Part shown: positions 1 through 5,460 of the stretch, piece after piece
Layout of the letters: the number at the start of each line of letters is the position of its first letter
Numbering within the stretch: the first letter of the stretch is position 1
DNA from: an uncultured Spirochaetales bacterium
GTDB lineage: Bacteria; Spirochaetota; Spirochaetia; Sphaerochaetales; Sphaerochaetaceae
NCBI GenBank assembly: GCA_945947045.1
Contig: CAMEXG010000086.1
Location: 1 to 8,205 of the forward strand
Reading direction: 5' to 3'
Length of the DNA: 8,205 nucleotides
Program-made: the position numbers and the translations under genes
The notes under the pieces: model-generated
Seen by the model: only the letters and a program-made list of their open reading frames with translations
The model's database searches: none
Told to the model about the DNA's origin: nothing

Positions 1-123
1 GATTCTTTACTCTTAAAGAAGTTATATCCGGAGTGGGGTGTAGATATAAGGTTTCCTTGGCTTGGTCATGGTAAAATATTGTGGTACTCGGAAAAAGAGG
101 GGTTAAAGTACAAACTAATATAA
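1..123 (+). CDS. C-terminal end of an unidentified protein (5' truncated)
   Basis: Frame 1 is open from the window edge to a TAA stop at 121-123, giving the last 40 residues of a protein that begins outside the window. The tail is rich in aromatic residues (three Trp, three Tyr, one Phe) and ends in a basic stretch, KYKLI. That composition looks like real protein rather than chance reading. I do not recognise the family and assign no function. The gene runs in the same direction as rpsU, whose start lies about 105 bases downstream, so read-through is possible. A perfect inverted repeat (GAAAAAC, T, GTTTTTC; 124-138) directly follows the stop codon. It has no GC-rich stem and so is a poor terminator. 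Confidence 0.6.
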   Translation, partial: DSLLLKKLYPEWGVDIRFPWLGHGKILWYSEKEGLKYKLI

Positions 124-138
124 GAAAAACTGTTTTTC
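124..138. repeat. Perfect AT-rich inverted repeat after the truncated gene
   Basis: GAAAAAC at 124-130 and GTTTTTC at 132-138 are exact inverted copies around a single T. As RNA the loop would be only about three bases and the stem almost all A-U, so it could be a weak terminator for the upstream gene or a protein-binding dyad. It may also be chance in A/T-rich DNA. Confidence 0.3.
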
Positions 139-152
139 ACTCCCTCTGGGTA

Positions 153-180
153 GTGACAAAACTTTGGAGAGTGTAGTAAT
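153..180 (+). promoter_or_regulatory. Weak candidate promoter of rpsU
   Basis: GTGACA (153-158) matches the -35 consensus at 5 of 6 positions. It is followed after 16 bases by AGTAAT (175-180), a 4 of 6 match to the -10 box. This would start transcription near 187 and give a leader of about 40 bases. A short GAGAG/CTCTC dyad (167-171 and 181-185) overlaps the -10 box. The match is modest and rpsU could also be read from an upstream promoter. Confidence 0.3.
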
Positions 181-210
181 CTCTCTGAGTATTCTTGGGC
201 CTACGGGCAG

Positions 211-218
211 AGGAGGTG
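211..218 (+). promoter_or_regulatory. Ribosome binding site that fixes the rpsU start
   Basis: AGGAGGTG is a near-perfect anti-16S match ending 9 bases before the ATG at 228. It rules out an in-frame TTG at 195, which would add 11 unrelated residues to S21. Confidence 0.85.
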
Positions 219-227
219 AGATATTTT

Positions 228-437
228 ATGGCATTCGTCAAAGTTGATGAAACAGAACCACTTGAGAAAGCGATTAAGCGTTTCAAGAGAATGGTTGAGA
301 AGGAAGGCGTCATCAGAGATTACAAGATGCGCAGATACTTCGAGAAGCCATCTGCTATCCAGCACCGCAAGAATAAGGCTATGGCCAGAAAGCAGATGCT
401 CAAGAATAAGAAGATGCACGCTTCCAAGGCATATTAA
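228..437 (+). CDS. rpsU: 30S ribosomal protein S21
   Basis: The 69-residue product begins MAFVKVDETEPLEKAIKRFK and has the S21 layout. A short N-terminal beta segment is followed by the conserved pattern of an acidic pair, EKAIKRFKR and a VEKEG turn, then a long, very basic helical tail rich in Lys, Arg and Met. S21 binds the 30S platform near the 3' end of 16S rRNA and takes part in initiation. The length (about 58-71 residues is usual) and charge fit well. The start is set by the strong AGGAGGTG site 9 bases upstream. The gene has its own intrinsic terminator immediately downstream and so behaves as a short unit, perhaps with read-through from the gene to its left. It is convergent with the lipoprotein hydrolase gene; the two stop codons are about 50 bases apart. 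Confidence 0.95.
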   Translation: MAFVKVDETEPLEKAIKRFKRMVEKEGVIRDYKMRRYFEKPSAIQHRKNKAMARKQMLKNKKMHASKAY

Positions 438-455
438 GCCTTACTCAAAGAATGA

Positions 456-485
456 GCCCCCGACTTTCCGAGGGCTTTTCTTTTT
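456..485 (+). terminator. Intrinsic terminator of rpsU
   Basis: The stem pairs GCCC (456-459) with GGGC (472-475) and, after one C/A mismatch, CG with GC, closing a six-base loop (463-468). A T-tract TTTTCTTTTT follows at 476-485. On the opposite strand the hairpin is followed by TCATTCTTTG, so it might also act weakly on the convergent hydrolase transcript. Confidence 0.85.
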
Positions 486-488
486 CGT

Positions 489-1580
489 CTATTTAAAGAG
501 ATCCGAGAGTATTTCTTCCGGGCTCATTTTTAAGTATCCATCGGGGTCTGACATTCCGCTTTCTTTATCAAGATACCAAGAGAACTTTCCCATATTCTCG
601 CCTTCTTTTAAGAAATATTCATCAGGGTTTTTTAAGGCTACTGGATATCTATCGTACCACTTAGGGTAGTATGTAGATATATAGTAGTCTGCAATTATGT
701 AGGCTTCTGAGTCTTTTGAAGCAGCGATAGCTGAGAGTTCAGGTCCTCCTCCTTTATTTCCTTCCCTGCTTTCTGATACAGTGCTATGAATAGCAACAAC
801 AGAGCCGTCGCTACATACGCCTACTGCCATCCAGACGTGACCGCTGACACTAATAATATCTCCTGGTTTTATATCTTCCAAAGTATAATCCTGAGTCCAC
901 TCTCCCAATCCTTTTTCCGATAATCTTCTTGCCATCTTTGTAGATGAACCCACAAATCCTTCCATTCCATCTTCTGTGTTGAAGACATTATAAATAATCC
1001 ATCCCATATAACCCGAGCAGTCTAAACCTTTGTCATGGCACTGATTGATACCGCTCTGGGGATAGTACTTTTCATCCTTATAGTTATACCCGGCATCTTG
1101 GGAATAGAAGAAGGAAGCCCACTCTTTTGAGAGTCCTATTCTTCTTGCTTCGTTTCCAGATCCATTATCCTGCCAGTTCCATCCACCCCCATATACATAT
1201 AGAGTAGAACCTACGGGAGAAAAAGCTGTAGACAACAGATTCTTTATAGTCTTCTCTCCTGGAGTGCCGGAGACTATGGGTGTGAAGGAAGAAGTGTTTT
1301 TATCTGTCTCTTCAAGGTTCAGGATAGTATCGTCTTCAATATCAAGGAAGTAATCCTCACCTATCTTCAGCTTGTTCTGAAGTGAATAATCTTGATCTGT
1401 GTACATTGAGAAAGAGTGTTCTTCTCCATTCTCGTCTATGAAATAATAACGTATATTATTACTTTCTTTCAGATCTCCTTCGTGGTGAGAATATGTCCAT
1501 TTGGAGTCAGATACTCTATTTGTTGCACAGGAATTCAAAACTAAAACCATAATAACCAATAAGAAACCGATTTTTCGCAT
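489..1580 (-). CDS. NlpC/P60-family cell-wall hydrolase, lipoprotein
   Basis: From the internal Met at 1580 the product is 363 residues and starts with a textbook lipoprotein signal: MRK, a hydrophobic core, then LNSC with the lipidated Cys at 18. The first ~120 mature residues are acidic and match nothing I recognise. The catalytic part follows: YVYGGG (128-133, the usual aromatic-GG motif before the nucleophile), DCSG with Cys188, GHVWMAVG with His248, and His265 in VAIH as the likely third residue. NlpC/P60 enzymes cut peptide bonds in peptidoglycan stems, typically after D-Glu. The substrate here is inferred only. About 50 residues separate YVYGGG from DCSG, more than in compact family members. 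An ATG five codons upstream (1595) is possible, but the Met at 1580 is preferred because of the signal peptide and the promoter spacing. No Shine-Dalgarno site is visible for either start. Its divergent neighbour is the DUF1848 gene. Confidence 0.8.
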   Translation of the reverse strand: MRKIGFLLVIMVLVLNSCATNRVSDSKWTYSHHEGDLKESNNIRYYFIDENGEEHSFSMYTDQDYSLQNKLKIGEDYFLDIEDDTILNLEETDKNTSSFTPIVSGTPGEKTIKNLLSTAFSPVGSTLYVYGGGWNWQDNGSGNEARRIGLSKEWASFFYSQDAGYNYKDEKYYPQSGINQCHDKGLDCSGYMGWIIYNVFNTEDGMEGFVGSSTKMARRLSEKGLGEWTQDYTLEDIKPGDIISVSGHVWMAVGVCSDGSVVAIHSTVSESREGNKGGGPELSAIAASKDSEAYIIADYYISTYYPKWYDRYPVALKNPDEYFLKEGENMGKFSWYLDKESGMSDPDGYLKMSPEEILSDLFK

Positions 1581-1586
1581 AAAGAT

Positions 1587-1615
1587 ATTATCCATTTGAA
1601 TTAACAGTTTTACAA
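1587..1615 (-). promoter_or_regulatory. Promoter of the NlpC/P60 lipoprotein gene, probably leaderless
   Basis: Read on the minus strand, TTGTAA (1615-1610) is a 4 of 6 match to the -35 box. It lies exactly 17 bases before GATAAT (1592-1587), a 5 of 6 match to -10. Six bases later comes the ATG at 1580, so transcription should start at or within a base or two of the start codon. This explains why no ribosome binding site is visible. The assignment is inferred from spacing alone. Confidence 0.5.
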
Positions 1616-1616
1616 T
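1611..1616 (+). promoter_or_regulatory. -10 box of the DUF1848 gene, probably leaderless
   Basis: TACAAT is a 5 of 6 match to -10 and stands 7 bases before the ATG at 1624, the start favoured by family comparison. The base expected to start the RNA is therefore the A of the start codon. The position 17 bases upstream (TTATCC, 1588-1593) is a poor -35 box. The -10 box overlaps the -35 box of the divergent lipoprotein gene by five bases. Confidence 0.45.
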
Positions 1617-1623
1617 GTTTCAC

Positions 1624-2541
1624 ATGATAGCTTATGCCTCAATGCGTACCGATATTCCTGCCTATTATAGTGATTGGCTCGTAAGACGAATAGAAGAGGG
1701 CTTTGTGATGGTACGTAGCCCATATAATGATCATTTGATATATAAGCTTCCTTTTAACCCTAATGTCATAGATTGCCTTGGGCTATGTACCAAAGATCCG
1801 GGGAAAATGATTCCACATTTAGATGCACTGAAAAATTGGAAGACACTTTGGCATGTCACGATAACTCCATATGGTAAAGATTATGAACCTGGAGTGAGAG
1901 ATAAGAGGGAGATAGTAAGTGCTTTCAAGAATCTATCACTGAGAGTCGGGAAAGACAGGGTGGTGTGGAGATATGATCCTGTGTTTTTATCACCATTATT
2001 TTCAATTTCCTCCCATAAAATATGGTTTTCGACTCTTTCTTCTCTCTTGGAGGGATATACAGATAGAGTCATCTTCTCTTTTCTCGATATCTATCCCTTC
2101 TTGAAAGATAACATGCAAAGGTTGGGCATAAGGGCACCGGAAAAGAGTGAGATGGAGGAACTTGCATTATTTTTCGTAGAAGAAGGAAGAAAACATGGCC
2201 TTATTGTTTCGTCTTGTGCGGAGGGGCACTGGATGAAGGATTTTGGCATTGATACTTCCGGATGCCTGACTAAAGATGTGTGGGAAAAGTGTGCAGAAAG
2301 GAAACTTAATTTCCCAAACAAAAAGGGAAAGAGGGGGGAATGCAATTGTATACTAGGCTTCGATATCGGTGGATATGGGGGTTGCGGGATGAAGTGCGTA
2401 TATTGCTATGGAAGGAACTATGATAGAAACGAAGTCCATAACCCACTCTCTCCGCTTCTCTTCGGCTGGCCGGGAAAAGAGGATGAAATAAAAGAAGTCA
2501 AAGCTGAAAGCTGGGCTGATAAAGACGGATGGCTTATATAA
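1624..2541 (+). CDS. DUF1848 family protein with C-terminal Cys cluster
   Basis: From ATG 1624 the product is 305 residues. The N-terminus (MIAYASMRTDIPAYYSDW) matches the usual DUF1848 opening, in which the family begins close to a SxRTDIPAfYs motif. This is why I choose this start over the ATG at 1615. Further family motifs are CTKDP (55-59, usually W/FTKNP), WRYDP (115-119), SFLDIY (152-157) and CAEG (198-201). Near the end come C240xC242 and C254xxxC258xxC261 within GCGMKCVYCYG, then a tail with SPLLFG (276-281). The last triad equals the [4Fe-4S]-binding signature of radical SAM enzymes but sits at the C-terminus. The family function is unknown; an iron-sulfur redox or radical role is inferred from the cysteines. 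The protein looks full length and cytoplasmic, with no signal peptide. Its stop codon overlaps the T-tract of the facing aldolase terminator. ATA and AGA/AGG codons are frequent, unlike in kdgK. Confidence 0.85.
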   Translation: MIAYASMRTDIPAYYSDWLVRRIEEGFVMVRSPYNDHLIYKLPFNPNVIDCLGLCTKDPGKMIPHLDALKNWKTLWHVTITPYGKDYEPGVRDKREIVSAFKNLSLRVGKDRVVWRYDPVFLSPLFSISSHKIWFSTLSSLLEGYTDRVIFSFLDIYPFLKDNMQRLGIRAPEKSEMEELALFFVEEGRKHGLIVSSCAEGHWMKDFGIDTSGCLTKDVWEKCAERKLNFPNKKGKRGECNCILGFDIGGYGGCGMKCVYCYGRNYDRNEVHNPLSPLLFGWPGKEDEIKEVKAESWADKDGWLI

Positions 2542-2566
2542 AAAAAGAGGTGCACTCAAGCACCTC
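2540..2566 (-). terminator. Intrinsic terminator of the KDPG aldolase gene
   Basis: GAGGTGC (2547-2553) and GCACCTC (2560-2566) form a perfect 7-bp stem around a six-base loop. Read on the minus strand the stem is followed by a run of seven T and then ATATA, the classic arrangement. On the plus strand the hairpin is followed by CCAAAGTTTG, so it should work mainly for the minus-strand transcript. The T-tract overlaps the stop codon of the DUF1848 gene. Confidence 0.85.
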
Positions 2567-2586
2567 CCAAAGTTTGACGACTTCGA

Positions 2587-3552
2587 TTATTTAGCCATGA
2601 AATGGATAGCGAAGCCACCGATTTCTTCGTTTACATAGAAGAACTTTACATTGCCCTTGGCATCATAAGAGAAGGAATCTTCAGCGATTGTATAACCAAG
2701 GCTCTTAACATAATTCATAGTTCTTGCAACATCGTTTACTTTGTATCCGATGTGGCCATGCTTTCCTCTTCCGTTCTCGTTCATGATTTCAATTGTCTTG
2801 TCCATGAAGAAAGACTTGCTTGTAGCGGATGGAACCATTCCGAATGGAGAGAATTTCTTTGTCATATCTTCTGCATCGTCTTTGCCGTTTGCGTTGATGC
2901 CGAAGTGTGCGAACTCAAATCCCTGAAGCTTTGTTACAGCTTCTCTGCAGAGAGCTTCAATTTCATCCCACTTGTCGTTGTTGATGAGGTCGGCCTTTAC
3001 CATCCATGATCCGCCTACAGCCAAGACGTTCTTTGCTCTTGCATATTCCTCGAGATTGTCTGGGTTGATTCCACCTGTTGTCATAAACTTGACCTGAGGG
3101 AACGGACCTCCAAGATCCTTGAGCATCTTTACTCCACCTGAAGATTCTGCAGGGAAGAACTTCAAGACTTTAAGGCCAAGGTTTACTCCCTTCTGTACTT
3201 CTGATGCTGTGCATACACCAGGTGTCACTGGAACACCATTTTTCTGGCACCACTTGACTGTGTCTTCGTCCAGACCGGGAGATACGATGAACTTTGCTCC
3301 TGCCTTGACAGCTCTTTCAGCTGTCTCTGGGTTGAGGACTGTTCCTGCTCCTACAATCATTTCAGGGAATGCTGTGCTCATTCTTCTGATAGCTTCTTCT
3401 GCCGCATCGGTTCTGAATGTTACTTCAGCACAAGGAATGCCTCCCTTTACCATAGCCTCTGCAAGTTTCTCTGCCTTTGAGGCATCATCGATCTTAACTA
3501 CTGGTACGATTCCAAGATTGTGGAAAAATTCAAAGATTTCTGCTTCTGTCAT
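2587..3552 (-). CDS. eda: KDPG/KHG aldolase fused to a VOC (glyoxalase-fold) domain
   Basis: Residues 1-~209 are a complete class I KDPG/KHG aldolase. It has EVTFRT with Glu43 and Arg47, GAGTVLNP (68-75), the Schiff-base lysine Lys131 in KFFPAE, and the phosphate-site loops TTGGI (158-162) and GGSWM (180-184). It cleaves 2-keto-3-deoxy-6-phosphogluconate to pyruvate and glyceraldehyde 3-phosphate in the cytoplasm. Stand-alone enzymes are about 210 residues; this one is 321. Residues ~212-321 (coded by 2590-2919) look like a VOC domain made of two similar halves. FAHFGIN pairs with GHIGYKV and TIEIMN pairs with AIHFMA, giving candidate metal ligands His216, Glu255, His267 and His317. The substrate of the VOC part is unknown. 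The start has a GAGG site 8 bases upstream. The gene is divergent from KDG kinase, the preceding step, and ends in its own terminator. I recall aldolases of about this length in other anaerobes, so the fusion may not be unique. Confidence 0.92.
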   Translation of the reverse strand: MTEAEIFEFFHNLGIVPVVKIDDASKAEKLAEAMVKGGIPCAEVTFRTDAAEEAIRRMSTAFPEMIVGAGTVLNPETAERAVKAGAKFIVSPGLDEDTVKWCQKNGVPVTPGVCTASEVQKGVNLGLKVLKFFPAESSGGVKMLKDLGGPFPQVKFMTTGGINPDNLEEYARAKNVLAVGGSWMVKADLINNDKWDEIEALCREAVTKLQGFEFAHFGINANGKDDAEDMTKKFSPFGMVPSATSKSFFMDKTIEIMNENGRGKHGHIGYKVNDVARTMNYVKSLGYTIAEDSFSYDAKGNVKFFYVNEEIGGFAIHFMAK

Positions 3553-3560
3553 TTATTTAA

Positions 3561-3578
3561 CCTCACAAAAGAATTATA
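3561..3578 (-). promoter_or_regulatory. -10 box and ribosome binding site of the aldolase gene
   Basis: On the minus strand a perfect TATAAT (3578-3573) is followed about 10 bases later by GTGAGGTT, whose GAGG core (3564-3561) lies 8 bases before the ATG at 3552. The leader would be only about 15 bases. I see no good -35 box; TTATTA 17 bases upstream is a weak match, which may mean that an activator is needed. Confidence 0.6.
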
Positions 3579-3588
3579 GCACTGTAAA

Positions 3589-3604
3589 AACGACTTAATA
3601 ACGA
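3589..3604. repeat. AACGA direct repeat between the two divergent promoters
   Basis: AACGA occurs at 3589-3593 and again at 3600-3604, an 11-base period or about one helical turn, around the position of the aldolase -35 region and upstream of the kinase -35 box. A shared regulator site is possible, but the repeat is short and may be chance. Confidence 0.25.
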
Positions 3605-3621
3605 AAGATTCAGACATTTTG

Positions 3622-3651
3622 TTGACTCTTGCAAACTCTCATAACTAAAAT
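3622..3651 (+). promoter_or_regulatory. Promoter of kdgK
   Basis: TTGACT (3622-3627, 5 of 6) is followed after 18 bases by TAAAAT (3646-3651, 5 of 6). Transcription would begin near 3658, giving a leader of about 20 bases that contains the GGGAGG ribosome site at 3667-3672. Confidence 0.6.
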
Positions 3652-3678
3652 ATCAGCAGAAACTAAGGGAGGCAATAA

Positions 3679-4716
3679 ATGTCCAACAAAAAATACGTAA
3701 CATTTGGTGAAATTATGCTTCGTCTCAGAAGCCCTGAACATGAAAGACTTTTCCAGAGCCCACAGCTTGAGGCTACATTCGGTGGTGGAGAGGCCAACGT
3801 AGCTGTCTCCCTCTCCATCTTCGGAGAAAAGGCTCAGTTTGTTACAGCTCTTCCAGACAATGCTGTAGGTGAAGCTTGTAAGAGAGAAGTCATGAAGTAT
3901 GGAGTCGATACAAGTGCCGTCAACATGGTCAAGGGTGGAAGACTTGGTATCTATTTCCTTGAGACTGGTGCAGTACAGAGACCAAGCCTCGTCGTTTATG
4001 ACAGAGCTGAGTCTGCAATCGCAAAGGCAAAGCCGGAAGATTTTGATTGGGATGAAATCATGAAAGACGCCGGTTGGTTCCACACGACAGGTATTACACC
4101 TGCTGTAAGCCAGGAAGCTGCTGATTGCGCCCTTGCTGCAATGAAGGCTGCTTCTAAGGCTGGTGCAACAGTATCTATTGACCTTAACTATAGAAAGAAG
4201 CTTTGGAAGTATGGAAAAGAAGCTCCTGAAGTAATGAGAGAGCTTGTAAAATATGCTGACGTTGTAATTGCAAACGAGGAAGACATCCAGAAGTGTCTCG
4301 GTATCGCAGCAGACAGCGACGTTACATCAGGTAAGCTTGATACAGCGGTTTACGAAGAACTTACTCAGAAAGTAAAGGCTCAGTTCCCAAACGTCAAGTA
4401 CGTTGCAGTAACACTCAGAGAGAGTAAGAGTGCAGACCACAACGGATGGAGCGCTGCTCTCAGCGGAAAAACAGGTTTCTATCTTTCAAGACACTATGAA
4501 ATCACAGATATCGTTGACCGTGTCGGTGGTGGAGACAGCTTTGCAGCAGGCATTATCTATGGTCTCAGCCACTACGAGGATGAGCAGTATGCAATTAACT
4601 TCGCTGTTGCAGCTTCCTGCTTGAAGCACACTATCAACGGTGACTTTAACCTTTCCCGCCTCAGTGAAGTCGAGGCTCTCTGCAAGGGAGATGGTTCAGG
4701 AAGAGTCCAGAGATAA
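3679..4716 (+). CDS. kdgK: 2-dehydro-3-deoxygluconokinase (KDG kinase), PfkB family
   Basis: The 345-residue product is a complete ribokinase/PfkB-family sugar kinase. It has GGGEANVA (35-42) in the sugar-binding lobe, YDRA (107-110) and IDLNYR (167-172) as in KDG kinases, NEED (199-202), and the C-terminal signature [10 protein letters not shown] (282-291) with the catalytic base Asp286 and the anion hole. It phosphorylates 2-keto-3-deoxygluconate to KDPG with ATP in the cytoplasm. KDPG is the substrate of the divergent aldolase, which supports the assignment over other PfkB sugar kinases such as fructokinase. GGGAGG lies 6 bases before the ATG. A clear promoter precedes the gene and an intrinsic terminator follows it. 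I see no ATA isoleucine codon and strong preference for AAG, CTT and ATC, which suggests high expression. The exact substrate cannot be proved by sequence alone. Confidence 0.9.
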   Translation: MSNKKYVTFGEIMLRLRSPEHERLFQSPQLEATFGGGEANVAVSLSIFGEKAQFVTALPDNAVGEACKREVMKYGVDTSAVNMVKGGRLGIYFLETGAVQRPSLVVYDRAESAIAKAKPEDFDWDEIMKDAGWFHTTGITPAVSQEAADCALAAMKAASKAGATVSIDLNYRKKLWKYGKEAPEVMRELVKYADVVIANEEDIQKCLGIAADSDVTSGKLDTAVYEELTQKVKAQFPNVKYVAVTLRESKSADHNGWSAALSGKTGFYLSRHYEITDIVDRVGGGDSFAAGIIYGLSHYEDEQYAINFAVAASCLKHTINGDFNLSRLSEVEALCKGDGSGRVQR

Positions 4717-4740
4717 GTAATCAAATTCTTCTTTTTTCCG

Positions 4741-4769
4741 GGTCGGTCATTGTCAACCGACCTATTTTA
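4741..4769 (+). terminator. Intrinsic terminator of kdgK
   Basis: GGTCGGT (4741-4747) pairs perfectly with ACCGACC (4756-4762) around an eight-base loop, followed by TATTTTAATT. The opposite strand has no T-tract after the stem, so it acts in the plus direction. It separates kdgK from the esterase gene, though some read-through is likely with this interrupted T-tract. Confidence 0.8.
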
Positions 4770-4778
4770 ATTGATTAT
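4750..4778 (+). promoter_or_regulatory. Weak candidate promoter of the esterase gene inside the kdgK terminator
   Basis: TTGTCA (4750-4755, 5 of 6 to -35) lies in the terminator loop, and GATTAT (4773-4778, 4 of 6 to -10) follows after 17 bases. The RNA would start near 4785, right at the AAGGA ribosome site (4785-4789). Read-through from kdgK is an equally simple explanation for expression. Confidence 0.3.
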
Positions 4779-4797
4779 TGTAGTAAGGATGAATGAA

Positions 4798-5460
4798 ATG
4801 AACAGATTATATCTTCTTGGCGATTCTACTTGTGCAGAAAAAAAAAGAGAGGCAAGACCTGAAACAGGTTGGGGTGAAGTAGTAGGCGAATATATAGTTC
4901 CCGGATGGGTGGTGGTCAACTGTGCCTTTAATGGTTACTCTACTGTTTCGTGTTTGAAGTCGGGTACTTTTTCATCGGTGCTTCTTTCTTTGAAAGAGGG
5001 CGACTGTGTAATAATCCAGTTCGGACACAATGATGAGAAAACTGACGAAAGGGGTACTGATCCCTGGGGAAGCTATATTGCCAACCTTGTGTATATGGCC
5101 GACAAAATAAGGGAAAAGAAGGCTTCGGTATATTTTGTCACATCTGTTCCAAGGAGAATTTTCCTTGAAGGTAGATTGAAAGATACTCATGGAGACTACA
5201 TTGCAGCCATGAAGGCGGCAGCTCATCAGGCTTCTGTTCCTATTGTAGATGTTACAATTCCGTTGATGGAGGATATTCTGTTACTAGGGGATGAAGAGAG
5301 TAGAAAGTACTTCATGAATTTTGGTAAAGGAATATATCCAAATTTTATGGATGGCGATAATGACAACACCCACCTCAGACCTGAAGGTGCGAAGTGGGTT
5401 GCATCAAGAATTATTTCAGAGCTTTCCCTATTGGATCCAAAGCCTGCTTTTATTGAATAG
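4798..5460 (+). CDS. SGNH/GDSL esterase, rhamnogalacturonan acetylesterase-like
   Basis: The 220-residue product carries the SGNH blocks in order: GDST (8-11, nucleophile Ser10), NGYST (45-49, block II Gly46), FGHND (75-79, block III Asn78) and DNTH (189-192, Asp189 and His192 of the triad). The GDST opening, GHND and the DNTHLRPEGA ending resemble rhamnogalacturonan acetylesterases of carbohydrate esterase family 12, which remove O-acetyl groups from pectin. There is no signal peptide, so it should act in the cytoplasm on imported acetylated oligosaccharides. This fits the adjacent KDG kinase and aldolase. The start at 4798 is chosen for the AAGGA site 8 bases upstream and because the catalytic GDS then lies near the N-terminus; ATG 4789 and TTG 4771 are less likely. 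Its 3' end overlaps the facing adenine deaminase gene by 11 bases. The substrate is inferred; another sugar O-acetyl ester is possible. Confidence 0.8.
   Translation: MNRLYLLGDSTCAEKKREARPETGWGEVVGEYIVPGWVVVNCAFNGYSTVSCLKSGTFSSVLLSLKEGDCVIIQFGHNDEKTDERGTDPWGSYIANLVYMADKIREKKASVYFVTSVPRRIFLEGRLKDTHGDYIAAMKAAAHQASVPIVDVTIPLMEDILLLGDEESRKYFMNFGKGIYPNFMDGDNDNTHLRPEGAKWVASRIISELSLLDPKPAFIE

Noticed and set aside
195..227. N-terminal extension of rpsU from TTG 195
   Set aside because: The AGGAGGTG site lies inside the extension and points to ATG 228; S21 proteins begin at this Met.
244..669. Open frame across the rpsU terminator on the plus strand
   Set aside because: It is out of frame with rpsU and antisense to the lipoprotein gene, crosses a strong terminator, and its protein looks like noise.
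3610..4083. Minus-strand open frame opposite kdgK
   Set aside because: It is a shadow of the strongly biased kdgK codons, with no ribosome site and no family match.
4771..4797. Longer esterase start at TTG 4771 or ATG 4789
   Set aside because: AAGGA at 4785-4789 is spaced for ATG 4798, and the catalytic GDS motif then has its usual N-terminal position.
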